This document shows positions 54,752 to 62,230 of a stretch of 64,000 nt of DNA, piece after piece. Each line of letters opens with the position of its first letter. Position 1 is the first letter of the stretch. Under the pieces are notes generated by a model that worked only from the letters and a program-made list of their open reading frames with translations, ran no database searches and had not been told where the DNA came from. This DNA comes from JBBDWJ01 sp963824095 (GTDB lineage Bacteria > Acidobacteriota > Terriglobia > Bryobacterales > UBA6623): contig CAWGNS010000002.1 in NCBI GenBank assembly GCA_963824095.1, positions 1 to 64,000 of the forward strand, in the 5' to 3' direction. A program made the position numbers and the translations under genes.

Positions 54752-55270
54752 TTGGCTACGCGCTGCAAAACCAGCCGCACGCCGGTGCGCGAGGCCTGCA
54801 CGCGTTTGCTTCAGGACCGCTGGCTCTCCCGCATCCCCCGCAAGGGTTTTCTGATCACGCCGCTATCGGTGCGCGACATCGTCGAGATGTATGAGTACCG
54901 CCGGCTGCTGGAGTGCTTTGCCGCCGAGCGCGTCGCCGAATCGGCCAGCCGCGAGCAGATTCTCGAACTGCAGGAGATCGTGGCGCCCGAGACCGATCCG
55001 GCCGCCGAGCTCCCCGAGATTCTGGAAGCCAACGCCAAGGTCCACCTGAGGCTGGCCGAGTTGGCGCGGAACCGGCGGGTGCAGGCACAGATCACGCTGA
55101 TTTTGGGTTACGTGCGCCGCCTGGATACCCTTTGCACGCAGACGGTGCCGGGCTGGATCGGCCACTCCTCGATCCTGCGGGCGATTGAGAATCATCAGCC
55201 GGCTGAGGCGGCCCAGGCCATGGCCGTCCATGTTGATCTTTCGCGGGATAAGAATGGTGCGGCTGTTTAG
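54752..55270 (+). CDS. GntR family regulator (FCD domain), N-terminus truncated
   Basis: The frame reads TRCKTSRTPVREACTRLLQD, the recognition-helix end of a GntR winged helix, then GFLITPLSVRDIVEMYEYRR and an FCD ligand-binding domain (DPAAELPEILEANAKVHLRL, SILRAIENHQPAEAAQAM). The first 35-40 residues of the winged helix (the usual PG..L.E..LA part) are missing in every frame. The only start is a TTG at 54752 with no ribosome-binding site. DNA binding is therefore probably lost. Its normal role would be repression of a sugar or organic-acid operon. Confidence 0.6.
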   Translation: MATRCKTSRTPVREACTRLLQDRWLSRIPRKGFLITPLSVRDIVEMYEYRRLLECFAAERVAESASREQILELQEIVAPETDPAAELPEILEANAKVHLRLAELARNRRVQAQITLILGYVRRLDTLCTQTVPGWIGHSSILRAIENHQPAEAAQAMAVHVDLSRDKNGAAV

Positions 55271-55361
55271 TTCTTGATTGGTTGATTTGTGGGACTGGGT
55301 TGATCCCCGGTTGGTTTCGTTCCTCGCGTTCTTGCGCTTTCCCTGACATTGAGCTTCGGGG

Positions 55362-55417
55362 CCCTACGTCACGACGAATCGCGACGGGGCAAACCTGGAG
55401 GTCCACGCAACGGGTGC
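55362..55417. repeat. Family A palindrome (module copy 1)
   Basis: GGCCCTACGTCACGACGAAT then CGCGACGGGGCAAACCTGG; one arm base is unpaired (GTCACGA against TCGCGAC). It is followed about 200 bases later by structured element F1. Confidence 0.75.
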
Positions 55418-55562
55418 GGGCTTCAGGCCTCTGCGGAGATCTTGCTCGGTTTACAAGAGGTCCGGGGCAATGACTTGTTGGTGGGCAGCGTGCTCGCGGG
55501 AGCACGAACGGTGAGCACGGGAGATTTGGTTGCGGTGCGGAATCAGGAACCGGATGAGGCCG

Positions 55563-55730
55563 GAAACAGCAAGAGTCGCGGTTCGGTCTCCCCCCAGATA
55601 CCAGAACCGCGACCCTTTTGCTGCAAAACTAGGAGAAACAAATGATCTAACAACACCAAGGTAACCCGAAAATGCCGTTTCTGAAAATAGCTCAATAGTT
55701 GGGAAATCTTTTGGTACCAAAGAACTACCG
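55563..55730. repeat. Twin structured element F, copy 1
   Basis: Plus strand: stem GTCGCGGTTC (55575-55584) and GAACCGCGAC (55604-55613) enclosing a loop with GTCTCCCCCCAGATACCA. Then AAAACTAGGAGAAACAAATG places AGGAG seven bases before an ATG (55642) that reads MI and stops. The homology to copy 2 continues through GGTAACCCGA to CTACCG at 55730. Confidence 0.6.
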
Positions 55731-55911
55731 GCCGCCCCACCCGTCGTCTACGGTCCGGGCGGCAGAAGCAGTGGGGCAGTGCCCCAGCCTGCCCAAAATC
55801 TAAGGTCCCCCCGAGCAGCAAGAGGGGAACTCCACGGACCAAGAACCGCAAACAGCCCCAAAGTCAACCCGCAACCTACCCCCACGTCTCACCGACAGCT
55901 TGGGTCGGAGC

Positions 55912-56055
55912 CATACTTCGTCGACGAATCGCGGCGCGGCAAACCTGGAGATTCACGCCACGTGCGGCGCCTCCGGCTTGGGGTGCTCTTTGGGGTGGTG
56001 GTCCTGCCCCGCGTCAAAGGGCCAAACTCCAGAGGACAGACAAGATTGCCTGTCC
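55912..56055. repeat. Family A palindrome (module copy 2) and family D hairpin
   Basis: Family A unit at 55912-55966 (CGACGAATCGCGGCGCGGC then AAACCTGGAGATTCACGCC) and a D hairpin at 56034-56055 with arms GGACAGAC and GCCTGTCC. It precedes element F2 as the first A unit precedes F1. Confidence 0.75.
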
Positions 56056-56173
56056 CACTGCCTCGCCACAGCGATGCACAGGCCGAGACTTGCAACCAAC
56101 GAGCGGAACAAATCAGGAAGCGCAACAGAGACGGAGGCGGGATACGAATCAGCAGGTGGGCCAAAACGAAGAG

Positions 56174-56332
56174 GGCCGCGTTCCTGTCTCCCCCCAGATA
56201 CCAGGATCGCGGCCCCTTCTATTGCAAAACTAGGAGAAACAAATGGATCTGATGCCCCTAAGTTAACCCGAGACCGGCGTTCTTGAAAATGGCACAAAGG
56301 TTGGGATTTTTTATGGTACTAACGGTCTACCG
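56174..56332. repeat. Twin structured element F, copy 2
   Basis: Stem GGCCGCGTTCCTG (56174-56186) and CAGGATCGCGGCC (56202-56214), one mismatch, enclosing the same loop (TCTCCCCCCAGATAC). The same AAAACTAGGAGAAACAAATG follows, with the ATG at 56243 opening MDLMPLS then stop. Homology ends with CTACCG at 56332. Confidence 0.6.
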
Positions 56333-56629
56333 GGGGAGGGCTCAAGCCGTACTTCCGGGGGGTCGATGGCGGCCGCCCGTGTGCCATGGGAAACGCGGCG
56401 AGGCGAGGCTCGGCCGCCGATGTTGTTCCCCGGCGGGCGGATGTGCGTGAAAACAAGCTGCGGACGCCGCGGAAAATGCGATGCGGTCCGGTCCAGTCCC
56501 TCCCCGCCGCTGCGGGCCGCCGGGTTCCAAACCATTTCCACAATCAGCCAGGCGCGAGGGCGGGAGAAAAATGCCGGTCGGGCCGTCCCGTGCGCAACGG
56601 GCGGGCAGTTCCCCGCCCCGGCGGCGCCC

Positions 56630-57485
56630 CTAGGAGCCCCGGATGCGGTGGTAGTTCGCCAGACAGACGCTTGGCGGTTTCGAGTTCCGGAAAGCGGCTG
56701 CCTTCCTGCTCGATGAGGTAGTGCTCCACTCCACCGACCGACTCGGCGGCGGCGAAGATCGCCTTCCAGTCCGCGACGCCTTCGCCGAACAGGGCCTTGT
56801 AGCCCACACCCGGCTTGTCGGACCACTCTTTGAGGTGGTAGGAGCGGACGCGCCCGGCGTTGGCCTGGATGAAGGCCACGGGGTCCTGCTTCATTTCGAG
56901 ACAGGTGCCGACGTCGAGCTGCAGCACGAAGTCGTGGGGCGTGTTGGCGGCGAGGATGTCGATGGGGCGCTGGCCGCCGACCGGTTTCCACTCGGCGTCG
57001 TGGTTGTGATAGCCGGCGCGCAGGCCCTGCTTGCGCAGCGTCTCGGACGCCTTCGTGAGAGTTGCGGCGACGCCCTTCCAGTCGTCGGCGGTTTCGACCT
57101 TGCGCCCCGACGAAGCCATCACGACGATTTCGCTGCCCAGGATCTTGTTGAGCTCGATGGCGTGGGGCAGCCCAGCCGGCTCGAAATTCGACGCCGAGTT
57201 GTGGGTGGAGTGGCAGCGAATGTTGAGGTCGTCGAGCAGCTTGCGGACCTGCTTGGCGTAGTCGGGAGTCCAATCATAGTAAGGCGCGTAAAACTCGACA
57301 TCTTGATAGCCCATGCCGGCGACGGCGCGGACGGTGCCCATGAGGTCTTTCTTGAGTTCCTCGCGAACCGAATAGAGCTCGAGCCCGACACGAACCGGCT
57401 TCTTGCCTTGCGCCAGGGCCGAAGCGAGCGGAGCGGCCCCGGCCGCCGCGAGGAACGAACGCCGGTTGAGAGTCTTGTTCGACAT
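56630..57485 (-). CDS. Sugar phosphate isomerase/epimerase (xylose isomerase-like TIM barrel), exported, frameshifted at the 3' end
   Basis: Starts MSNKTLNRRSFLAAAGAAP, a Tat signal, at 57485. Barrel motifs: VRVGLELYSVREELKKDLMG, VAGMGYQDVEFYAPYYDW, CHSTHNSASNFEPAGLPHAI, LRAGYHNHDAEWKPVGGQRP, VLQLDVGTCLEMKQDPVAFI and SYHLKEWSD, with metal-binding acidic and His residues in the family positions. Near 56664-56670 an extra base shifts the frame; reading one frame over gives CLANYHRIRGS and a stop at 56630, the usual short C-terminus. The uncorrected frame runs 30 residues further. Periplasmic members of this fold are common in Acidobacteriota and Planctomycetota; substrate unknown. Confidence 0.8.
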
Positions 57486-57570
57486 GGGAATCACCGCCTG
57501 AGGTTATTACAGCACAGCGTGGCGGCGGAGGGCGGTTTCGCCGGGGCAGATGGAGCCAGGCAGGCATCTG

Positions 57571-57612
57571 TGGAGACAGGCGCTCTCGCCTGTCGCCGCC
57601 GGTAGGCGGCCG
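57571..57612. repeat. Family C half unit
   Basis: GTGGAGACAGGCGCTCTCGC then CTGTCGCCGCCGGTAGGCGGC, in the 340-base gap between the divergent isomerase and PSD1 genes. Nothing else recognised there. Confidence 0.7.
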
Positions 57613-57825
57613 GCGCGGAGCTTCGGCGGCTGGTGCGGTATGGGTGGATATCGCAACGTGGTTGTCGTTGTTTGGCCCGCGCACCGGGCCCAGGCCTCAG
57701 GTCGAGGCACTTTGGGCAGGCCGGAGGCCTGCCCCACTGCCTGCACCTTCCCTTTTCGATTGGCCACGGTTTGGTGCCCTGCGCTTTGGGTACCCTTTGC
57801 TACAATTACCGCAGACTTGCTTGCC

Positions 57826-60357
57826 ATGCGTGGAATTCGCACCGTATTTCTTATCGCTTTGCTCGGCGCTGTCAGCCTGCCGGGGCAAACGGCCTCGCCC
57901 GACGACGGGCAGTTTTTCGAGACCCAGGTGCAGCCCATCCTGGCCGAGAACTGCCTGGTCTGCCACAACGCGAACATGCGCTCCAGCGGGTTGGCATTCG
58001 TCGACCGCGACAGCGTGTTGCACGGCGGCAATCGCGGCCCGGCGATCGTACCTGGCGACGCCGCCAACAGCCTGCTGCTCAAAGCCGTGCAGCAGACCGG
58101 CGACCTGAAGATGCCGCCGACCGGCAAGCTCGCCGACGAGAAAATCGCCGTTCTCGAACAATGGATCACGCGCGGGGCGCCGTGGTCCGCCGGCGCGCCG
58201 AGCGCCGCGCCGGCCCCGAAAAAGACCGACCTGTGGTCGCTGCATCCGATCGAGAAGACCGAGCCGCCGGCGGTGAACAACACGGCCTGGGTGCGCAACC
58301 CCATCGACCAGTTCGTGCTCGCGCGCCTGGAAAAGGAAGGCATCGCGCCGTCGCCCGAGGCTCCGCGCACGACGCTGATCCGCCGCGTCAGCCTCGACCT
58401 GGTCGGCCTGCCGCCCACGCCCGCCGAAGTCGAGCAGTTCGTCAACGACAAATCGCCCGACGCCTACGAGCGCCTGGTCGACCGCCTGCTTGCCTCCAAA
58501 CATTACGGTGAACGCTGGGGACGCCACTGGCTGGATGCGGCGCGCTACGCCGACTCCGACGGTTACACCATCGACGGCAAGCGCGACATGTGGAAATACC
58601 GCGACTGGGTGATCAACGCGCTCAATCGCGACGAGCCGTTCGACCAGTTCACCATCGAACAACTCGCCGGCGACCTGCTGCCCAACCCCACCACCGACCA
58701 GATCGTGGCCACCGGATTCAACCGCAATACGCTGCTCAACCAGGAAGGCGGCATCGATTTCGAGCAATACCGCGTGGAGGCCGTGGTCGACCGCGTCAGC
58801 ACGACGGGCGCGGTGTTCCTGGGCCTGACGCTGGGCTGCGCGCGCTGCCACGATCACAAATTCGACCCGATCTCGCAGCGCGAGTTCTACCAGATGTACT
58901 CGTTCTTCAATAACGTCGACGAGCTGACCAAATCGTGGGGCGAGGAGGGGCGCAATCACGCCCAAGACCCCGTGCTCGAATTCGGCTCGCCCGAAGAGCT
59001 CGCCACGCGCGACGTCGTCAAGGAACAGATGGCGCTGCTCAACGCCGATCTCGACGCGTACAAACAAAAACTGCTCACCAAGCAGGACGCCTGGGAAGCG
59101 TCGCTGACCAAGGAGCAGATCGGCGAGATGCGCGAGGAAGTGCGCGGCATTTTTGATCTGCCACACGACCAGCGCAACGGCATCCAGAATGAGGCCGTGG
59201 AGCGTATCTACCTCGAAAGCGATCTGGGCTATCGCGAACGCCAGGCCGGCATCCACGCGCTGCGGGAGCGGATGCCGCATCTGACGACGGCGCTGGTGAT
59301 GAAGGAACTGCCCGAGCCGCGGCAGGCCTACATCCAGCTCGGCGGCGATTTTCTGCGCCACGGCGTCGACGTCGAACCGGGCGTGCCCGCCGTGCTGCCG
59401 CCGCTCCAGGTGGAGGGCCGCCCCACGCGCCTCGACCTGGCGCGCTGGCTGGTAAGCCCGAAAAATCCGCTCACCGCGCGCGTCACGGTCAATCGCATCT
59501 GGCAGCGCTATTTCGGGAAAGGCATCGTCGATACGCAGGATGACTTTGGCACCCAGGGCACGCCGCCGACGCATCCCAAGCTGCTCGACTGGCTGGCCAC
59601 CCAGTTCATCGACCACGGCTGGAGCCTGAAGGCGATGCACCGCTTGATCGTCACCTCGGCGACTTACCGCCAGGCGTCGGAGATGCGGCCCGATCTGCAG
59701 GAGGTCGACCCCACCAACCGGCTGTTGGCACGGCAGTCGCGCCTGCGCCTCGATTCGGAGATCCTGCGCGACAACGCGCTCGCCGCGGCCGGCCTGCTGA
59801 GCTCGAAGATCGGCGGCCCCAGCGTGTTCCCGCCACAGCCCGAAGGCGCCAGCAAGCTCGGCCAGATTCAGCGCGAGTGGAAAGTGAGCGAGGGCGAGGA
59901 CCGCTACCGCCGCGGCCTGTATACGCATTTCTGGCGCGCCAGCCCCGACCCGGCCTTGATGGTGTTCGATTCCCCGAACTCGACGACTGCCTGCACGCGC
60001 CGCGCTCGCTCGAACACGCCGCTGCAGGCGCTCACTTTACTCAACGACGAAGCCTACTTTGAAGCGGCTCAAGCGCTGGCGGCGCGCGTTCTCAAGGAAG
60101 CGCCCGAGGAAACCGACGGCCGCCTGCGCTACGCCTTTGCGTTGTGCACCGCGCGCGAGCCCGATGCCACCGAAGAAAAGACCCTCAGCCGCTTCGTCGC
60201 CAGCCAGCTCGACGATTTTCAAACCGACCCCAAGCTGGCCGCCGATGTCCTCCACAACGCCGAGCTCTACGACAAGGCGAAGCTGCCGCAGCTTGCCGCC
60301 TGGACGGCGACGGCGCGCGTGCTGATGAACCTCGACGAGTTCATCACCCGGGAGTAG
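57826..60357 (+). CDS. PSD1 protein: cytochrome c-like domain, DUF1549 and DUF1553
   Basis: 843 residues from the ATG at 57826. Signal peptide TVFLIALLGAVSLPGQT. Residues 25-115 are a planctomycete-type cytochrome c domain with ENCLVCHNANMRSSGLAF (one CxxCH) and GDLKMPPTGKLADE. DUF1549 follows at about 150-360 (NPIDQFVLARLEKEGIAPSP, HYGERWGRHWLDAARYADSD, LGLTLGCARCHDHKFDPISQ, a second CxxCH). DUF1553 occupies about 530-800 (WLVSPKNPLTARVTVNRIWQ, FDSPNSTTACTRRARSNTPL). The protein is probably periplasmic and redox-active. The DUF1501 gene follows after 159 bases, the usual pairing; the joint function is not known. Confidence 0.9.
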   Translation: MRGIRTVFLIALLGAVSLPGQTASPDDGQFFETQVQPILAENCLVCHNANMRSSGLAFVDRDSVLHGGNRGPAIVPGDAANSLLLKAVQQTGDLKMPPTGKLADEKIAVLEQWITRGAPWSAGAPSAAPAPKKTDLWSLHPIEKTEPPAVNNTAWVRNPIDQFVLARLEKEGIAPSPEAPRTTLIRRVSLDLVGLPPTPAEVEQFVNDKSPDAYERLVDRLLASKHYGERWGRHWLDAARYADSDGYTIDGKRDMWKYRDWVINALNRDEPFDQFTIEQLAGDLLPNPTTDQIVATGFNRNTLLNQEGGIDFEQYRVEAVVDRVSTTGAVFLGLTLGCARCHDHKFDPISQREFYQMYSFFNNVDELTKSWGEEGRNHAQDPVLEFGSPEELATRDVVKEQMALLNADLDAYKQKLLTKQDAWEASLTKEQIGEMREEVRGIFDLPHDQRNGIQNEAVERIYLESDLGYRERQAGIHALRERMPHLTTALVMKELPEPRQAYIQLGGDFLRHGVDVEPGVPAVLPPLQVEGRPTRLDLARWLVSPKNPLTARVTVNRIWQRYFGKGIVDTQDDFGTQGTPPTHPKLLDWLATQFIDHGWSLKAMHRLIVTSATYRQASEMRPDLQEVDPTNRLLARQSRLRLDSEILRDNALAAAGLLSSKIGGPSVFPPQPEGASKLGQIQREWKVSEGEDRYRRGLYTHFWRASPDPALMVFDSPNSTTACTRRARSNTPLQALTLLNDEAYFEAAQALAARVLKEAPEETDGRLRYAFALCTAREPDATEEKTLSRFVASQLDDFQTDPKLAADVLHNAELYDKAKLPQLAAWTATARVLMNLDEFITRE

Positions 60358-60362
60358 GACGC

Positions 60363-60386
60363 GGAACAGGCAATCCTGCCTGTTCC
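60363..60386. repeat. Family D hairpin
   Basis: GGAACAGGCA-ATCC-TGCCTGTTCC, fully paired arms with GAACAG/CTGTTC, a third end-pair variant of family D. It lies between the PSD1 and DUF1501 genes. Confidence 0.8.
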
Positions 60387-60516
60387 AGGTTGCGGGCCCG
60401 AGGCATTCGACAAGCCGCAGGGCCAAGTGGCCAAGGCAAAAGACAAAATGGAAAAGGCAAAGGGCAAGAAGTAAGACGCCGACGATCGCCGCATTGTCAA
60501 AAAAGGGGACTAAGCC

Positions 60517-61971
60517 ATGACACCCGATCAATCCCGCTTGTTGCAGCGCACCCGGCGGCATTTCTTCCGCCAATGCGGAGTCGGCATCGGCCAGATGGCG
60601 CTCGCTTCGCTGCTCAATGGCGGCAACGTTTTCGCCGCCAACGCGCCGAGTCTCGAGAATCCGCTGGCTCCCCGCCCGCCGCATTTTCCGCCGACCGCCA
60701 AGCGCGTCATCTATTTATTCATGGCCGGCGGCCCCAGCCAGCTCGAAATGTTCGATTACAAGCCGAAGCTGGCCGAGTACGATGGCAAAAATACGCCGCC
60801 GTCGGTGCTCAAAGGGCAGCGCTTCGCGTTCATGGATTCGTTCACCAAAGACACGCCGAAGCTGCTGGGGCCGCGCCGCAAATTCCAGCAGCACGGCCAG
60901 ACAGGCCGCTGGGTTTCCGAAGAACTGCCACACATCGCCTCGATCATCGACGACCTGACGTTCACGCACACCGTCAAGACAGAAAACTTCAACCACGGCC
61001 CGGCGAAGATCTACACCAACACGGGCTCGACCGTGTTTGGCCGGCCCAGCATGGGCGCCTGGGTGACCTACGGCATCGGCAGCGAATCGGAAGACCTCCC
61101 TGGATTCGTGGTGCTGCAGTCGGGACCGCGCGGACCGCGCGGCGGGGCGCTCAACTGGGGCGCCGGCTTCATTCCGACCGCCTACCAGGGCGTGCCGTTC
61201 CGCTCCGGCGGCGATCCGATTCTCGACCTGTCGAACCCCCACGGTTTCGACCAACAGCGCCAGGGCGATACGCTGGCCGCCATCCGCGAACTGAACCAGC
61301 ACCGCCTCGACGTCACCGGCGACCCCGAGATCTCCACCCGCATCGCGCAATATGAAATGGCCTTTCGGATGCAAACCAGCGGGCCCGAGCTGATCGATTT
61401 CTCGACCGAGTCGAAGCAAACGCTGGAGGATTACGGCGTCGAGCTGGGGGCGAAATCGTTCGCCAATAACTGCCTGCTGGCGCGGCGGCTGATCGAGCGC
61501 GGCGTGCGTTTCGTGCAGCTTTACCACACCGACTGGGACCACCACGGCGGGCCCAGCGAAAACCTCGGCAGCGCCTTCAGCAACGTCTGCCGCGAAGTCG
61601 ACCGGTCCACCGCGGCGCTCGTGAAGGATCTGAAGCAGCGCGGCCTGCTCGAAGACACGCTGGTGGTGTTCGGGGGCGAGTTCGGACGCACGCCGATGGG
61701 GGAAGTGCGCGAGAGCGTCGGCCGCAACCATCACATCGCGGCGTATACGGTTTGGTTCGCCGGCGGCGGCATGAAGCCGGGCGTCACCTTGGGCCATACC
61801 GACGAGCTGGGTTTTTACCCGGCCGACCGCCAGGTGCATGTGCATGACATTCAGGCGACGATTCTGCACGTGCTGGGCCTGGACCATACCAAGCTGACCT
61901 ACCGCTATCTGGGCCGCGATTTCCGGCTGACCGATGTCGGCGGCGAAGTGCTGCACGAGATGCTGGCATAG
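60517..61971 (+). CDS. DUF1501 domain-containing protein
   Basis: 484 residues with a Tat-like N-terminus (RTRRHFFRQCGVGIGQMALA). RVIYLFMAGGPSQLEMFDYK is the DUF1501 opening (alkaline-phosphatase superfamily-like fold). NFNHGPAKIYTNTGSTVFGR, LYHTDWDHHGGPSENLGSAF, TLVVFGGEFGRTPMGEVR, GRNHHIAAYTVWFAGGGMKP and VHDIQATILHVLGLDHTKLT follow, all family hallmarks with several metal-type Asp/His residues. It is the second gene of the PSD1-DUF1501 pair. The preserved Asp/His pattern suggests a sulfatase or phosphatase-like activity, but none is proven for the family. Confidence 0.9.
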   Translation: MTPDQSRLLQRTRRHFFRQCGVGIGQMALASLLNGGNVFAANAPSLENPLAPRPPHFPPTAKRVIYLFMAGGPSQLEMFDYKPKLAEYDGKNTPPSVLKGQRFAFMDSFTKDTPKLLGPRRKFQQHGQTGRWVSEELPHIASIIDDLTFTHTVKTENFNHGPAKIYTNTGSTVFGRPSMGAWVTYGIGSESEDLPGFVVLQSGPRGPRGGALNWGAGFIPTAYQGVPFRSGGDPILDLSNPHGFDQQRQGDTLAAIRELNQHRLDVTGDPEISTRIAQYEMAFRMQTSGPELIDFSTESKQTLEDYGVELGAKSFANNCLLARRLIERGVRFVQLYHTDWDHHGGPSENLGSAFSNVCREVDRSTAALVKDLKQRGLLEDTLVVFGGEFGRTPMGEVRESVGRNHHIAAYTVWFAGGGMKPGVTLGHTDELGFYPADRQVHVHDIQATILHVLGLDHTKLTYRYLGRDFRLTDVGGEVLHEMLA

Positions 61972-62068
61972 TCGCCGGTCACGCCGCGGCAGCGCTACCG
62001 CAGCAAGACCAGGCTGAAAACAGGGCTCCGGTCCGGCTGGGAATCCTCGGCGCGGCTGAGTTGGCGCG

Positions 62069-62230
62069 GGCTACGTTCGCGACGAGTCGCGACGCGGCGA
62101 ACCGGCGGTTTCGCGTCACGAGTTGTCGGTCTTTGGGCTCTGTGCCCTTTCGGTCCGCCGGCTCAAGCGGAACTCAGGCTTGGCCTCCAGGCGGCTCTCC
62201 CGCGGGCTGTTACGCCTGCGGCTCTGTTTT
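62069..62230. repeat. Family A palindrome and an interrupted family B repeat
   Basis: Family A at 62069-62120 (TTCGCGA-CGAG-TCGCGAC). A family B sequence is split between CGGTCCGCCGGCT (near 62153) and TTACGCCTGCGGCTCTG (62211) by about 45 unrelated bases, the same loop position at which the MITE-like element sits at 33557. Confidence 0.6.

Noticed and set aside
55563..56332. Retron or group II intron fragment for element F
   Set aside because: No reverse transcriptase or domain V-like sequence is near; the hairpin loop and AGGAG-ATG do not match either class as I know them.
57697..59928. A 743-codon minus-strand ORF
   Set aside because: It is the shadow of the PSD1 gene, whose motifs are unambiguous on the plus strand.
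16642..62230. CRISPR array
   Set aside because: Repeats are numerous but dispersed, palindromic and in both orientations; nowhere is there a run of regularly spaced direct repeats with unique spacers, and no cas gene is present.
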